Assembly (NCBI GenBank): GCA_030743915.1
Contig: JASLRP010000209.1
Coordinates: 1-5,510 of the forward strand
Direction of reading: 5' to 3'
Source of the DNA: SAR202 cluster bacterium
GTDB lineage: Bacteria > Chloroflexota > Dehalococcoidia > Lucifugimonadales > UBA1123
DNA: 5,510 nt
Shown: in pieces, positions 4,428 to 5,510 of the stretch
How positions within the stretch are numbered: position 1 is the stretch's first letter
How the letters are laid out: each line of letters begins with the position of its first letter
Notes under the pieces: generated by a model
Databases searched by the model: none
The model's input: the letters and a program-made list of their open reading frames with translations, nothing else
Told to the model about the DNA's origin: nothing
Made by a program: the position numbers and the translations under genes

Positions 4428-5510
4428 ATGCTAGAACGATTCAAACCAAAGCCTGAAGACGCAGAACGAGTGTCGGTGGAATCACTGCATGAGGTGGTCT
4501 CGGCTATCTTCGTAAAGATGGGCGTGTCTGACGACGACGCCAAGGAAGCAGCCGACGTGCTGACCATGACCGATCTGCGGGGCGTCGAAACTCACGGCGT
4601 TTCCAATATGCTCCGCGCCTACGTCAACCAGTTCACCAGCGGACAGGTCAATCCACGACCCAACTGGCGCATTGAGCGCGAGACTCCCGGAACTGCCGTC
4701 ATCGATTCCGACCGAGGTCTGGGCGTCATACTGGGACGCCGCGTCATGGACATCGCCATTGAGAAGGCCAAGACCGTCGGTGTTGGCATCGTCACGATGA
4801 ACAATGGGGGCCACCTGGGAGCCGTCGGGCACTTCTCCATGCACGCCGCGAAAAATGACATGGTGGGCATGTGCGCCACAGCCGCCGGAACCGGAGTGCT
4901 GCCCACTTTTGCCGCCGAGGCGCGATTCGGCACCAACCCCATCTCGATCGCCGCTCCAGGGAACAAAGAGGCCCCGATGCTTTTCGATGCCGCCACGTCC
5001 CAGATCGCGGGCAACAAGTTTTCGCTGGCGAAGAGGGTGGGTTCCGACCTCCTGCCCGGCTGGATAGCCGATGCCGACGGAACTCCTATTTTGGAGGAGA
5101 CGCCCGTGCCCGAGGAAGGCTGGTACGGCAACCTTCTGCCTTTGGGCGGGACCCGGGAGAATGGCTCGCACAAGGGTTACGGAATGATGATGATGGTCGA
5201 GGTCCTCGGCTCGTTCCTGTCTGGCTCGGTGCCTAGTATGTTCGACGTTGAGCCCTTCGAGAGCGGCTACAAGCACTACTTCGCCGCTTACAACATCGAG
5301 GCGTTCACCGACGTCGACCAGTTCAAAGCCAAAATGGACAGGATGCTCCAGATGCTTCGAGAGACGAAGCCGGCGGCCGGCCACGAACGGGTGCTGTATC
5401 CCGGTCTCGCAGAGGCTGAGGACGAGAAGGACAGAAGGGCGAACGGCGTTCCTCTACACAAAGAGGTTATGGAGTGGTTCGATAACATGGTGGGCGAGTT
5501 GGGCGTTCCT
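4428..5510 (+). CDS. Ldh_2-family NAD(P)-dependent oxidoreductase (malate/L-lactate/ureidoglycolate dehydrogenase type), 3' partial
   Basis: The frame opens at ATG 4428 and stays open to the right edge, giving 361 residues without a stop. Family members are usually about 330-370 residues, so little is missing. An in-frame TGA at 4413-4415 makes 4428 the first possible ATG, and purine-rich AAGAGAGAG lies just upstream. These cytosolic enzymes interconvert 2-hydroxy and 2-oxo acids with NAD(P). Hallmarks seen are DLRGVETHG (49-57, the family's conserved His at 56), NNGGHLGAVGHF (125-136, with H129 at the second conserved His), RFGTNPISIAAP (166-177), DAATS (187-191) and GSHKGYG (246-252). The N-terminal MLERFKPKPEDAERV extension and SNMLRAYV resemble a subgroup I recall from Chloroflexota-type genomes. 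The fold is not the classical Rossmann LDH. Sequence alone does not choose between malate, lactate, ureidoglycolate, sulfolactate or another hydroxy acid. Family firm, substrate open. Confidence 0.93.
   Translation, partial: MLERFKPKPEDAERVSVESLHEVVSAIFVKMGVSDDDAKEAADVLTMTDLRGVETHGVSNMLRAYVNQFTSGQVNPRPNWRIERETPGTAVIDSDRGLGVILGRRVMDIAIEKAKTVGVGIVTMNNGGHLGAVGHFSMHAAKNDMVGMCATAAGTGVLPTFAAEARFGTNPISIAAPGNKEAPMLFDAATSQIAGNKFSLAKRVGSDLLPGWIADADGTPILEETPVPEEGWYGNLLPLGGTRENGSHKGYGMMMMVEVLGSFLSGSVPSMFDVEPFESGYKHYFAAYNIEAFTDVDQFKAKMDRMLQMLRETKPAAGHERVLYPGLAEAEDEKDRRANGVPLHKEVMEWFDNMVGELGVP

Noticed and set aside
5184..5195. Four consecutive ATG codons in the Ldh-family gene as an internal start or repeat
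   Set aside because: They encode MMMM in the hydrophobic helix after GSHKGYG, where the family has Leu/Ala/Met residues. There is no ribosome site in front of them.
4482..5384. 300-codon minus-strand ORF antisense to the Ldh-family gene
   Set aside because: The opposite strand encodes all the Ldh_2 motifs in order. The antisense product is His/Gly/Val-rich with no recognisable domain, so it is a shadow.

Overview
The window reads as bacterial DNA of moderately high G+C with long, well-behaved genes and no sign of a plasmid, phage or transposon. It holds one gene cut by the left edge, one complete gene, and one gene cut by the right edge. The protein types suggest a heterotrophic environmental bacterium, possibly Chloroflexota (SAR202/Dehalococcoidia-like). 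They are an extracellular PKD-type protein with an 'FWK' C-terminal module, a molybdenum hydroxylase large subunit and an Ldh-family oxidoreductase. The taxonomic guess rests on remembered gene content and is tentative.

Layout. (1) 2-1366, plus strand: the C-terminal 454 residues of a secreted or surface protein. It has the end of one PKD-like domain, a second PKD-like domain, and a helical C-terminal module interrupted and followed by Gly-Ser/Gly-Thr and Lys-rich tracts. (2) 1367-1478: a short convergent gap with a strong GC-rich terminator hairpin. (3) 1479-3770, minus strand: a complete 763-residue molybdopterin-binding subunit of the xanthine dehydrogenase/aldehyde oxidase/CoxL superfamily. 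It has a near-consensus ribosome binding site and a good sigma70-type promoter about 150 nt upstream. (4) 3784-4427: a divergent intergenic region of about 640 bp with that promoter, two palindromes, a weaker plus-strand -10-like element and one doubtful small ORF. (5) 4428-5510, plus strand: 361 residues, nearly complete, of an NAD(P)-dependent malate/L-lactate/ureidoglycolate dehydrogenase-family (Ldh_2) enzyme that runs off the right edge.

The two enzymes are transcribed divergently. Together they would fit oxidation of small organic substrates: a 2-hydroxy acid by the Ldh_2 enzyme, and an aldehyde or N-heterocycle by the Mo hydroxylase. A shared pathway is only an inference from the arrangement. 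The surface-protein gene is convergent with the Mo-hydroxylase gene, is separated from it by a terminator, and is probably functionally unrelated.

No unmistakably new system is visible. The most unusual items are the low-complexity tracts inside the C-terminal module of the surface protein, the apparently solitary Mo-hydroxylase large subunit with a non-canonical active-site loop, and the palindromic promoter region in the divergent gap.
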